A stretch of DNA of 64,000 nucleotides, taken from positions 868,001 to 932,000 of the forward strand of contig CM062383.1 in assembly GCA_031310005.1 (NCBI GenBank), in the 5' to 3' direction. This document shows, in pieces, positions 49,680 through 61,325 of this stretch. The notes under the pieces are model-generated. The model was not told the origin of the DNA, did not search any database, and saw nothing but the letters and a program-made list of their open reading frames with translations. The stretch's first letter is position 1. Each line of letters opens with the position of its first letter. This stretch comes from Dactylellina haptotyla. Its lineage: Eukaryota > Ascomycota > Orbiliomycetes > Orbiliales > Orbiliaceae. The translations under genes and the position numbers were made by a program.

Positions 49680-50399
49680 TTACCACTCATAGTATTGATC
49701 CACAATATTGTCCTCCCGCATGTTCGTATTATACCGGGCTAAGATTCTCTCTCTTTCCAAAATCTCGTTGATCCCGTCGTATCTGATATCTTGATCTTCA
49801 CACACCTGGTACCGAACAGCTGGCCCAAGAGTAGGGTCCGTATACCACCAGGGTCTCCTCTTCATGTCGGTGGAGCTTGGGATCAATCGATCTTGCCGGG
49901 TATAATACCACAACCTCTCACCGGTTTTGGGATCGAAGTTCCCGGTTGCAGGTTGGAGCCACACTTTCAGGACAGGCATCTGCTTAGGTGCCGTGGGAAG
50001 GAAGTTGCCACCTTCGTCTTCTGTGTTATTGCGGAAACTGGACTTACTGGATCTGCGCGATGAAGTTGGGGCAATAGAAGGTGTGGTCTTCCGACTCGTC
50101 ACGCGGGACATGGGGGTAATGGACCTGCGTGATCGCGAAGGAGATGGGGCTATGCAGGGTGTGCTTCTTCGCGAGCTGCTGATGGACATGGGAGTAGCGG
50201 ATCGGGATTTGCATATGCCACCTGATTTATTGATACGCGAGACTTTGACTGCGGGTGAACCCGCTCTAGAGCCTCGTCTTAGTGTCTCGGCACCGGCCGG
50301 GGTAGTGGGCTCTGCTGACTTTCCCCGGTGTATCTTGTTGTTGAAGCTCTTTAGGAACCAATTCCTTGAATCTTTGGAGTTTTTGGCGGCCCCCCCCAT
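49680..50399 (-). CDS. Hypothetical basic SR-repeat protein (239 aa)
   Basis: Intronless frame starting at an ATG in good context (AAAGATGG), at the end of an eight-G run. The N-terminal half is basic and Ser/Arg-rich, with an imperfect repeat of the type SRRSTPxIAPSxS (about residues 75-120), a likely target for SR- or proline-directed kinases. The C-terminal half (about 140-239) looks folded: PVLKVWLQPATGNFDPKTGERLWYY, DMKRRPWWYTDP, YDGINEILERERILARYN. I do not recognise it. The G run makes a length error or isolate variation at the start possible; the next in-frame start would shorten the product. Confidence 0.65.
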   Translation of the reverse strand: MGGAAKNSKDSRNWFLKSFNNKIHRGKSAEPTTPAGAETLRRGSRAGSPAVKVSRINKSGGICKSRSATPMSISSSRRSTPCIAPSPSRSRRSITPMSRVTSRKTTPSIAPTSSRRSSKSSFRNNTEDEGGNFLPTAPKQMPVLKVWLQPATGNFDPKTGERLWYYTRQDRLIPSSTDMKRRPWWYTDPTLGPAVRYQVCEDQDIRYDGINEILERERILARYNTNMREDNIVDQYYEW

Positions 50400-51141
50400 C
50401 TTTGTCTTTGTTGACTCTGAAGTGACGCATGAGCAAGATTTAATGGAATTTGTCTAAAAAGAAACATTGTTGGCACGATAGACGCTTCGAAATATATAAT
50501 CAAGTTTACACAGAGGGAATATCGCGGGTCAGTATGTCAAGACTTCGGATCTATAGAGTGCAGTATGCCAATGAGTTGTATCTTCGATATGATCGATTCT
50601 CACGTAAGGTCTACTTTCTCCTCATAAGATTTCATGAATATAGCTATAGCAGATACGATGACAACTGGTCTTGTAAACCAGAACTCTTCCTGTCGAGTTG
50701 GATGACAACTTATATTTGGAAGCAAAGTCCATTATACGATTTAATTCTCTTACGCTATTTGGGAGATTATTTGACAAGACGGGATTCCATTATCAGTATA
50801 CCATGACGATAAATGACATCAGAAACAGAAACCTCGAGTTGTCAGCTTCCAATCCTAACCGCATGATTGCCCTGTCGCATAATATTTCAAGGGAAATGAG
50901 AACCCGATGCCAAAAAAAGTAGTTAGAAATCAAAGGAAAGCTCCGATAGAGTAGACGCCTCCAGCTGATACCTAACAGGCAAATATAACATTCCAGGTTG
51001 AGACGACGTCCCAGAGGGAAGAAAATCCAACAAAGTCAACACGAATGTAGAGCTCTAAAGTAAACCTCGATAGGGGTCATCCACACCCAAGTACACTCTA
51101 TCCCAAAGCTGAAGATCGCGCTTTGGGTCTCCGGTCTTCTG
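50400..51141. other. Spacer without recognised gene
   Basis: 0.7 kb upstream of the SR-repeat gene and downstream of the small acidic protein gene. A 118-codon plus-strand frame at 50450-50806 is Tyr/Arg-rich and unconvincing. Confidence 0.5.
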
Positions 51142-51495
51142 CTAGATGACGGGAAGACCCCCAGTACAAGTCATCTTGTGGAAAGTACGAGACTTGATAT
51201 TTTCGAGGCCCTCACGGCGAGTGGGATCTTCGTCCTTGGGCTCAGTAGAGAGTGTCTTAGGCAAGGTTTCTAAGGCTTTCATCTTGTCGGGAGAAACGCT
51301 CTCCCTCAGGGGCGAGGTGCCATCGTTGACTGGAGTATTTGGGGGTATAGCCGTAGGGCCTTCATCGCACTGAATAGGAGTGGTGGGTTTCTCGAGGTCT
51401 CCAGAAACCGAGGCAGGAGTGGGAGGTGGGTTCTCCGGAACGGCATTGGCTTCGGCCTCAACAGTTGGAGAAACGGTAGGCTCGATTGGCTCCAT
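51142..51495 (-). CDS. Small acidic Pro-rich hypothetical protein (117 aa)
   Basis: Intronless frame starting MEPIEPTVSP. The first 70 residues are rich in Pro, Glu, Thr and Val and probably disordered. The end is denser: SPDKMKALETLPKTLSTEPKDED, then ENIKSRTFHKMTCTGGLPVI. No signal peptide, membrane helix or known domain. The amino-acid bias and good start context (GAGCCAATGG-like on the coding strand) favour a real gene, but a chance frame is not excluded. Confidence 0.5.
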   Translation of the reverse strand: MEPIEPTVSPTVEAEANAVPENPPPTPASVSGDLEKPTTPIQCDEGPTAIPPNTPVNDGTSPLRESVSPDKMKALETLPKTLSTEPKDEDPTRREGLENIKSRTFHKMTCTGGLPVI

Positions 51496-52301
51496 GCTGA
51501 GCTATTACGCGGGTGCGCTGCATTTAGCTATTCAGGGTCTCGTATAAGATATGATAACAATGAACTCGGTTTCTTATACCTTAAGAATGATAATGCAGAA
51601 AAATGAAGATTGGAGTTAGAGCTAAGATCGGTTCCTTTGCTTGGACAGATGATTTAGAGACTAATTTTGAAAGAACAAGGCATCATTAATTGTTATTCGA
51701 GATGCAAAGGCACGGGCTGAATACATACTATCGTAGAGAAGTCTTGATGAAATTGGCACGGTGGGAAGTGGTTGATCGAGTGGGTGACGAGAAAGAGGAA
51801 GAAATATATAAATGACGGAACTCGGAGATACTCTGCTTAAGTATGCGAATTTTTGAAAATTCAGCAGTTCTCTTTGTTGCTATTCACTTCTAGAAGATAC
51901 AAACGATGGGGGGTCGTCTCAAGCTTTAGGACAATGCCCTAGTCAGAAACGTTCGAAACGGTTAAACCCGTCGGGTCGTCCCGTCGCTACCTCCATTCAA
52001 TCGTAATTCAGCCACGTTAGCAACAAACCTTCAAGCCTTAAAATCTAACAACTTGACAGCCTAGACTTAACGAGTTGCAATAGAGAGAATTTGCTTATAT
52101 TTCCAATTTATACCATAATTAATCGTTCTTCCCGAGAACGCTAGACTTCATGATACCGCAAGTTGCTTGTTTGGTAAGCAAGTTGGAGGCAATAAAAACA
52201 AGCCATAGAGCTCTACGAAACAGAAAAAAAAAAAAAGTGAAAACAGTATTCGCACAAACTATCCTACAACTGGGTCTACTGGTTACGTCTTAACTGCGGG
52301 A
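51496..52301. other. Intergenic spacer
   Basis: 0.8 kb, AT-rich. Promoter side of the small acidic gene and 3' side of the secreted protein gene; a 13-nt A run lies at 52224-52236. No gene seen. Confidence 0.55.
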
Positions 52302-53127
52302 TTAAATCGTACTTTGAATAGGTGCTCCAACAATGTTCTTGCTTCGGTCACACATTTGCCTAGCAGTTGGCTGGCCTTGAGCATCCCGTGGTACAACCTC
52401 AGGCTTGATAATAATCTTGAGTTGATTATTTTGCTTCGGCTGAGTAAACCCCCAGATCCGATCCGAAGACAACGACTGTTGCCCGTTAACATAGAGGTCT
52501 GAGCAACAAGAATAGGTCTCCACATTCTGCTGAACCCAACCCGGGGTGAACGATGCAGGGTTGTCTTCAAGACGTTCCCATGGCTTTTCAGGCCAGAAAG
52601 CATCCTTGAGCCTCTGCAGGCCTTCGAATATCTCCATTCCGGTCCAAGAGGTCTCTCTGTTTTCCGTTGGAGGTTTAGTATCGCATACAGTGACGCTGGC
52701 ATAGTCGCCGATGCAGAAGACTGGTTGGCAGGTCTCTAGTCCAGGACCGGTCTTCAGCGTGTATTGCATGCTGTCCCAAGTGGTGCTCCAGTTGCGAGTC
52801 AAGAAGGTGGTCAGCTCTGCGGCATTGACACCAGCTTCCATAGCATCTTGGCGCTGATAGAAGCATTGCGTTTGGAACCCATCGGCAGGGCTATCCGGGT
52901 TCTCGCCGCGGATAATTTTACATCCTGCTTTCTGTTCGTTGGTCTAGACGTTCAAAACTGTTAGATATATTACTCAGTTGACTATTTGCCTATGGGTGAG
53001 GTCATACCAAAGCACCACGCTTGTTAAATACGTTAATATTGGTATCTGGGTGTGGAAGAGCAGCGGTCAGAGCTCCAAAAAGTGCCAGCGTAGCAAAAAT
53101 TGCGGCAGCGGGAGAGCTTCTAGTCAT
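52302..53127 (-). CDS. Secreted Cys-containing protein of unknown function
   Basis: Exons 53127-53008 and 52943-52302 encode 253 aa. The 64-nt intron (GTATGA...TAG) joins KRGAL to TNEQKAGC. A clear signal peptide, MTRSSPAAAIFATLALFGALTAALP, is followed by an FNKRG segment that could be a Kex2-type site near residue 37. The mature part has eight Cys, one pair adjacent (YSCCSD), and several Trp. I recognise no enzyme motif. Size, secretion and Cys content fit a small secreted or effector-like fungal protein, but a cell-wall or defence role is equally open. The first exon is short and carries the signal, so a scan of the long frame alone would miss secretion. Confidence 0.75.
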
Positions 53128-54142
53128 ATCTATGATTTTCAGAGGAGGTATAAAGTATATGGGCTTGGCTACTGTGTTATATTCGATTAAATTCTGGATG
53201 TAAGGTAAAGGATTACCGTAAGGCTCGACTATTCTTGCGAATTTGCATTGAATATATACATTTCAACTCGTAAGCATTTTCCTGCATCAATGTGTCATTT
53301 TGGGGGCTTCCATCTGTGGCTTATACAATAATTCTCGAACAAAGGCGCATAGAAGTATTGTTACAAGGCACAGGCTCTCCATCCTGTCTATGTGCCCCAA
53401 ACACGAACAAGATTCTCGTAGAACGGAAACAATTAGGGCACATTAAGCTATAAGTAAACCAGTAAAGCTATCATTCTATTTTACTCAACGATTTCAAACT
53501 ATAACGGTCATGATCACGGGATGGCTATAAACTTATAACTCGGAATTTGCTCGAAGTATTCTATAGATAGGGGGACGGAATCTTGCGAGAGTTGTTAGCT
53601 TTATGCAAAATACTATTCGCTAGCTGCCAGTATTAATGCGATTTAAAGCGTATATGTTTTTCGATGTTGGGTTTCTGATGCTCAGTTGGTGGTAATGCTG
53701 AACCCAGACAGATGTTAGTAGCTATTCCTCAAAGCAGCTTTATTTGCTTGATTCATTCGAAGAGTATGGCACAGAAGTAAGCTAAATTTATCATGATCCA
53801 CGAAGCTAAGCCTCAAACTCTACTTTGGCGAATATGCATTAGAATTCATAATATTTGTAACTAGAGTTTGAGCCAACAGGCAACATGACCAAGCCTAGCT
53901 ACAGGCGAAACATCGTTCTATGCTAATAGTCATACAGAAAGGCATGCACTGTAGATAGTGACCATATTGGGGACAATCTTCCATTCCGAATAAAGCATAC
54001 AAATCTACGCCGCTATAAATATGAAATTTAATCTGCGGTACAAGTTTCGGCTTCTTTGTGCTACCCTATTTTCCAACTCTCGAGTTAGTTTATGAAGCCA
54101 GGGTGTGTTGCGTAACTCATTAGAAACATGTACCTGTCATCT
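53128..54142. other. Intergenic region
   Basis: 1 kb, AT-rich. Promoter of the secreted-protein gene at left, 3' end of the 513-aa gene at right. No frame of note. Confidence 0.6.
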
Positions 54143-55875
54143 CTAAACTTTGGCTGGTCCGTTCATCAACCAACGATAGTATTCTGAAGAGCGGATTGCC
54201 CTTTTCCCTTTAGGATCCTCTAGGGAAGAGGGAGAAGGGGGAGTGGGGGAGTAGGATATCTTGTCCACGACCTCTCTTCGATTCTCTTTTGTAAGTGGCT
54301 CTTGGATTCCGGGTAATCGTAATGGGCTGTTTGCAACGTTTGGAAAACTCGGTTTGGCCTTGACTGGTTTTGCGCCGTTCTTGTTCCTGTAGGCTGGAAC
54401 CCGCATTGCCTGTGCCGGGTTCTGGTTCTCATATTTCTGGGAGCAGCCAGTGGGATACGTAGGATCGGCTTGAGGTTGATGTTGGGTTGGAGTTTGCGGT
54501 TGGATGTTTAAGGGTTTTGAATCAATATTTCCCATCATTACGCATTTTTCGTTCGCAAGTCGCTGGAGAATCTCGTCAGGAGTGGAGAAAAGAATGCCTG
54601 GATTTTCAGAACTCTGTTGAAAGGTGGCTGGATACATTGGCGCAGAGGGACCTGAAATATTATAAACAACCTCTTGTGGCTCCTGGACAATTTCCATAAG
54701 GTCATAGGCTTCTTGGTTGTGATATAATGCTTCTTGTGCCAAGGAATCTTTCGGTTCTAAAATTGCCTTCTCAGCAAGGGCACTAGGTGCGAATAGTAAG
54801 TCGGTGAATGAGTCTGGCAGCGCGGTTGAAGCAACATTATATTCTTCGGATCCGGGAGTGTTCCACTCCATAACGGATCCCTGTTCATCGATATCCATAT
54901 TCATACTCATATCTGGAGCCCGCGAGAAGTCCATCATCGGAGAAATTTGTTCCATCTCTTCAGGAGTAAGGCCTGTCATGAAATTTGAGAGAAAATTTTG
55001 CGTGAGATCCCACATGGGAACTCCCTCCAAGCCGTTTCCTTCTTGTGCTGCTGTGTCATAGGGTGAGAGCTCAGATATTGGTAGATAACTGTAGGGCTCG
55101 AAAAATGGTATGGATGGCGGATCTCCGTGTACTGGATTCGAATATATGTATGCTGATTTCAAGATATCATAAGTAAGAGGCATAGTCTTCATTGGGCCAC
55201 AAGGCGGATCCGGGAGGATTGGGGTCCTCTTCGGTCCACATAATCGCATTTTGTATTTTTTAATTCGGGAGGAACTACCTGATGACACAATTCTCCCTCT
55301 TTGTTGCGGTTCCCACATCACATCTTTGGGATGGCGAAGGCGAAAGTTGTATTGTGACATATCTAGATACCGCTCAGGCGCCTGGGTTTCTTTCTCTAGT
55401 GTCAAATATGAGATTTAGTAGGACACCAAGGCTTCGATGAGATGATGAGGAGGATGTTTATTTATGAATATGAATAGAATCCGAGGAAAGCAAATTTTTA
55501 TTTCCATCAGTTGCTGTCATCAGTGACTAACTACGCGGGCGACGGATTTTGGATTGCGGGATCACATTTTACCGCATTGGACTCACGTTTCGGTAAGTGA
55601 CAGCCTCTTAGACTCTCTAAAATTTCAGACGTACCACTTTCTTTATCTTGGTGTATCTTTGTAACGGATATTAGCTCTTCCAACGGGTGATTATATTCAT
55701 CTGGAAAGTGCTGTACATTCGTGTGATTGGAAGGTAACAGATGCTCTGCATGATTGGATATCTCGTGTTCAAGATAGCCCGAATACGCACCGATGCCGTT
55801 GATACGGTGCATCAGATGAACTGGAGAGGCTGGCAAGCCTAACGGACTCCGACTTTCGACTAAGGACGGTGCCAT
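54143..55875 (-). CDS. Hypothetical disordered protein (513 aa)
   Basis: Exons 55875-55587 and 55395-54143. The 191-nt intron has a GTGAGT donor and a CACTAG acceptor, and the join keeps frame (HLPK to QKETQAPERYLD). The start context GACATGGCAC is good. The product is rich in Pro, Ser, Glu and Asn. A short basic block (SSRIKKYKMRLCGPKRTPILPDPP, about residues 125-148) precedes a long acidic, Met/Asp/Glu-rich middle (EEMEQISPMMDFS, MNMDIDEQG). The basic-then-acidic pattern could fit a nuclear regulator with an activation region, but no DNA-binding domain is seen, so this is speculation. No known family recognised. Confidence 0.65.
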
Positions 55876-57369
55876 GTCTGGCGGTCTCTCGGCGACTTCG
55901 AGATTTCAAAACCAGTATCGACATAAGGAAGCAGATTTAAAGCAAAGACCGAAGGTTCCCCGAACTATTACTGTCAATGTGGCAATTATCTAGCATAATT
56001 TCGGGAATTTCTTTCCATTTTCTCTCTCACCGCGTATATGTTTTAGCTTGCACACTCGCCAAAACGACCTCAAATTGTAGCCTCGCTACAGTTCCAGCAC
56101 TGCCCTCTAGTCGCACTTGTCCATAAACTTGGAGTATAATAGACAAGATTTTTTCCCTAGCATAGTATCCAGTAGGCCGGATGTATATATGCAAACTCTA
56201 TAGAAAATCCCACAGGCCCGCTCGGGATGCTCAGCGTCGATAATCGCGAGCGGCTGATGATCGTCAATGTTGCGTTGGAAGAGCAAAAAGCCACATTTTC
56301 CCCTGTTGTGCCTTGTGTAACATCCGAATCAGGGAGTTTAGTTGCGCTAGTAAAGTCAATAATAGTATGGTGTGGCCGAGCTTGGCCGACTGATATCATG
56401 GTAGATCTATATAGAGAAATCGTTCCGGTATCGATATATCTCTATCTCTCTATCTCTCGCGAAAGTGAGGGTGGACTGCTTGAAGAGACGAGCATCGGTC
56501 GGCCTTCTCCAGATGTCGATATCAAGAATATTCTTTTTCTTGCCTGTAGTACTAGTCCTAACATCAGCCAATTTTTTCACGATCTGGATTTGGTGAATGG
56601 TTTGGATTAAACAATGTAAACTCGTTCCGGATACTATTACTGCAAACCTGACTTCGTGTTCTGAATTCGAATCCGAAACCCCATTTTGCTGTAACTAAGA
56701 AATCTCATGACCATGAATATTCCATCAAATTAGCATGGGCTTGTAGGTTCCGAGAAATGGATCTCGAATGTTTAGTGTATCAATATTTGTCCCAAATTAT
56801 TGGCCAGTCGTGGAACCTAGATCGCTGTTCCCTAGTCTCAACCAAATCTTTCAAATTATGAAATTTCAGAAGGTGAAGAACAATAAAGTAGGTCATTATA
56901 CTTCATTTTACACCGCGTGCGCTGTATATAAGCTCCACAGAATATATATATCCTTTCAAAAAGGGGTCCGCGCATGACGAGATCAAATCTTTTGCTACTA
57001 TTATCAGAGAAATGGCCTATCTTATTCCCATTTTAGACAGCACTAAATCGTATTTCTGACTGGTTTCGTCTCATTCGCTGTGACGGGCAAAATGCAACGG
57101 AGACAACACACTGCTGCACGCGCAGGATGGTGTAACCGCTCGACTGCATCTTGATATTTCCCTCCTGGATGCCACCTCTCTACGCGTATACATTCTTCCC
57201 ACGTCAATCCTCCTTTGCTATTATTTTATCTCACATCCCTTCAAAGACATCTCTCTTCATCTTTCCCATCTCAACTAACTCGCACCACCAACAACTTCAA
57301 GCATACAAGATTCCTCTTCCTTTCCCTTCTAGCAACGTTCCAGTCCGTAGCTAACAAATCAAGCACGCC
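55876..57369. other. Divergent intergenic region, 1.5 kb
   Basis: Lies between two divergent genes of unknown function and should contain both promoters. A short TATCTC repeat is at about 56432-56460. A 127-codon frame at 56227-56610 (+) shows no known domain. A CT/CA-rich leader precedes the ATG at 57370. Confidence 0.5.
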
Positions 57370-60300
57370 ATGAATTCGTTTGCCCTTGCGGCACTCGATG
57401 CTGCCCATGAGGGGCGCAAACGAACTCTCAGCTCCGTCTCCGGTCGTAGCCGCAAAAGTTTGTCGGTATCTGATCATGCTCCCGGATCCGCTATTGAGGT
57501 GGACGATGACGACGATGACAATATGAGTGTCTCTTCGACTTGTAGGTCTCTTCACATATGAACTCAATTTCCTCTAATTCGGCGAGTATTACTTACTGAC
57601 ATATGTTACCAGCTTCTCACGAGGGCGGACGCAAGTTGACAAAACCTATCTCCAAAAAGCAACGTTACAAAGTCAGAGCCCATGAGCTCTACGATGATCA
57701 CAAATACCTCCCAGAATCGCTACAAAAAGTAGTTAGTCAGCACTATAAGAGAAACAAATGGACCGAAAACAAAGAGTTATCAAGCGCTCCAGCCCGAGGC
57801 AGAGAGACCGGTCCCAGGTCCCGGCCAATTCCCAGACGATCCAAAGCTCTCCCTCGCGATGTCGATGAGGAACGCATGCAGGAACTCCGTGCCGCTCGGC
57901 GTGAAGAGTCTCCACCGCGCTACACAGAATTCTGGCAAGACCCTTGGGTTGAGATCGGAGATAATCGAGTTGCTCGTATTGATCTACGTAACCCGATTGT
58001 CATTGATCCCTTAGCTACGACGATTCCTAACCAGTCTCGAAAGCTTATCTCCATTAGCGAGATTTCAACCGCGTACCAAAAGTCCATCGACGATGACCAA
58101 CTCCGAGACTTACATTTTGCAGGTGTCAAGATGGCTCCCCATATCAAACGAAAGCTTCAAATAGAAGATGCAGAGAATGAAGGGAAACTTGCACCTCTCC
58201 AGGTTCCAGGCCCAAGAAATATGGTCCCTTTCAAGAAATTCAAACCAGCCTCGACCTCACGCCTTTTCTCTATCCCCAAACCACCGTTCAAATTTCTAGA
58301 TATTGTCAATGTTCCGGCTTTGAAATATCTTCCAGGTTCTAAGCTCTTCAGTCCATACGATTGGATTCCCACCAAAGTCGGAAACTTTGACGGCTCCAAG
58401 ATCCTGCCTGCCATCTTTTGGGGCGCAAGCGATGAGGAGGCAGCAAGTATCGTCTTTTATATCTTTCCAACCACCCAGAATATTAGGGATCCAATTTCAA
58501 TCGGAGCCGTAGATGATGATCAAGGAATTGCCAACATCTCCCTTGTCCCTCTTGAATTCATTAGTGAAGCTCGGAAAAAGTCCTACTTCTCAGGATATAT
58601 CGACTTCTCCCGTCCGATGATCGTTCCCCACGAAGTAATCTCCACTACCAAAGCTAAGGCCATAGCGGACGAGGGAAATTTCTGGGATGTCTGGAGAGGA
58701 TTGTTCAAAAAGCCAACGTTTGGGGGACACCAATATGGGTAAGTTTTCACTCTCAGCATATCTACTCCGGGCCATTCACTAACAAGACTATAGGATGACA
58801 CTTGGGACTCGTCCATTTGAGAACCCGGTCAGACTCATGCAGCTCTTTGAAAGCAAAATGAAATATCATGGGAATTATACAGTAAATTTGGCGCTTGCAA
58901 AGGAGCCCATGCATACAATCTACCCTACTACTCTTATCCCGGACGACGACTCTGATGATGGGAGCAAGACGGTCACCTGTTTAGAAGACTGCGAAAATAC
59001 AGCCGAATGTTCTGACGACGATAGCAAGACAGTCATGGGTTACAACCTGATCGATGATAACGGCGACGCTGTCACTGTGATATGCTTGAAGGATAAAGGC
59101 GACACTGCAGAGACCACAACCAATGATGAAAATGATTCAAATCGTGAGAATAACGGAAATATTGCTAACGATGCCAATTCACAAGTCAAAATCGATGCCG
59201 AGAAACGTGCCAATACTCAAAATTGGCTTGATTCAATTATTGACCGCCCTCCTACTATCACCCTTGACGAAACAGTCAAGATCCCCAAAATGGATGAAGT
59301 TCATAAGATACAAAAACGCGCACGTGTCTACATGCCGCTTGAAAAAGTAAATATTCGAGAGGACGGGATCCGTGTCTCTATTGAAAAGACATACACGAAT
59401 CCGATCGAATACACCGCTCTTAACAATATTGAAGAGACGGATAATATTCTCAAACAACGTCCGCTGAGTGGATTCGATCGCCGACTGCTCAAATTGATGA
59501 ATCAGTGCATCGCAACGGGAGGTAAAACGACACCATTCTCCTCGAAGCATACTGAATATGTATACGAATATCCCAATGTTCAAGATACAAAGGATCTTGT
59601 TCGCCGATATCGCAAAGAGTGCATCGAAGCCGCAAGGCAGGCAGAAGTCAAGGAAACAGGCTCCAGTGAACTCGGAGAGAAAGAGTTCCCGTGGGATGAG
59701 CATGTTCACGAGAGAGCGATGAAGAAGCTTATTCCAATATTAGAGGTCCTTGAGGCTTGGAAAAGTTTATTCGGTTCTGGTTATCCTCCTGACGCTAAGT
59801 TGACACAGAGCCGTCAGGCGGCAGAGAAAGCTAAACATCGCGGCCTAACGGAGATACCAGGTCTCTGGGTCCCCGACTGTATCATGGCTGAGATTGAACG
59901 GAAGCGAATGGCGTCTTCGGCTTATGTGTTTGGGTCTGGTATGTTATCTGCTCGTCGATTTGATCCGATAAAGATCGTATTCATTCATATAATATATCTA
60001 ACTGGGATATATTTAATCTAGGCAAGAAAATTGAATTCGATTCTGATGAGGAAGAAGAAGAAATGAAATCACTGTCGTCGTCACCAATTAAAATACCAGT
60101 CATTCCGCCAGAAATTGCCGCCAAACTTGGATTATCCCAAAAGTACCAAAAGAACGAACCACCGAAGGAAAGGCCGACTCCACCGTCGTTAGGATATCAC
60201 AAACTCAAGCTACGATCGGAAAAGCATAGTGGAGCTGATAAGGGTCAAAGTAAACCCCGAGAGAAGACTCCGGAGAAAACTCGAGAAAAGACGGAGGGCG

Positions 60301-61325
60301 CTTCCAGCGATGCCACCAAGCCTAAATCGAAATCAAAATCAAAATGTAAGATATCATATTCGAACAAGGATGATGAAGATGAAGTCCCACAGACACAGGG
60401 ATTCAATTCTTCTACGATAGCTGCCTCTTTCGCACAGCAAGCCCTTAGTGAGGATGGCCAGGGAATCAGAACAACATCAAGCTCAGACACTAGAGATCCC
60501 GACAGATATGATGAGAAAGAAGATGCCCCGGGGTCGGTGGATTACATCGCCACGAGCACCGAATATCACAGTCCTCCTTTGGCAGTTACACCAGAAAATC
60601 AAGTAGCAACTTCTGTATTCAACGAAGAGACAGTTCAACAAACAAATTCTACGCAGAAGGTAGAGGCCTCCGAGTTGGTTTACCCTTCTACAGACAATAT
60701 CACCGAGAATATTATCGCCGAACCTCCTTCGCCTTTTCTTGAAACCCTCAAATTAGCTGTCGATGACTATCATAGGAGAAAAACTGCTTTTGGTTCGAAA
60801 ATAGAGTGTCAAAAGGCAGAAGAAGTTCGAGCATACCCAAGATTATTGAATATGACTCCGCGGCTACGCCCAGTTGATCTTCCTTTACCAGTTGATCTAT
60901 CTGACCCCGGGGTCCGCTCATCCCATCTGGTCCAGGTCTCCCCGGAGCAGAACACCGCCACATCTATCACTTCCCCAGATCCTCCAACTCCTGAGTCACT
61001 TCTTCACCGGGCCCTTGAGAGGTTGAAGGCCAAAGTCAACGCCCATCATCAGACCACCACAAACAGATCGGAAAAAGTGGGTAAAATCCATATTCCTGAG
61101 ATGTTCGAAAGGCACAACCCTTTGCCACCTGAAGTACCACAATCGAGCTTTTCGACTCGTCCGATTCGCCGAAACTCTCCAATTTTCACCTCTCGTCCCG
61201 TCCGTCAGTCGGCTCCGACACTCAGGAACCTTGCAGGACAGGCAGCGTCTAGTGACCTGACTCCATTCGACACTAGCCGTCGACGTTTTCAGACCGCTCC
61301 TCGGCGAAGTTTGCAGGATTTCTAA
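57370..61325 (+). CDS. Large protein of unknown function (1248 aa)
   Basis: Four exons: 57370-57541, 57613-58738, 58794-59938 and 60022-61325. Introns are 71, 55 and 83 nt, with GTAGGT, GTAAGT and GTATGT donors; every join keeps frame. Parts: residues 1-57 Ser-rich, with an Asp run (VDDDDDDN); a basic stretch (KKQRYKVRAHELYDDHKYLPESLQK); a more ordered region, about 110-440, with WQDPWVEIGDNRVARIDLRNP and FDGSKILPAIFWGASDEEAASIV; an acidic Asp/Asn-rich spacer (about 465-560); a second ordered part (about 560-815, including FDRRLLKLMNQCI and a long charged helix); and a Ser/Lys/Pro-rich tail beginning with an acidic run (FDSDEEEEEM). No catalytic motif, membrane helix or signal peptide. Probably nuclear or cytosolic. 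I recognise no family. Confidence 0.75.
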
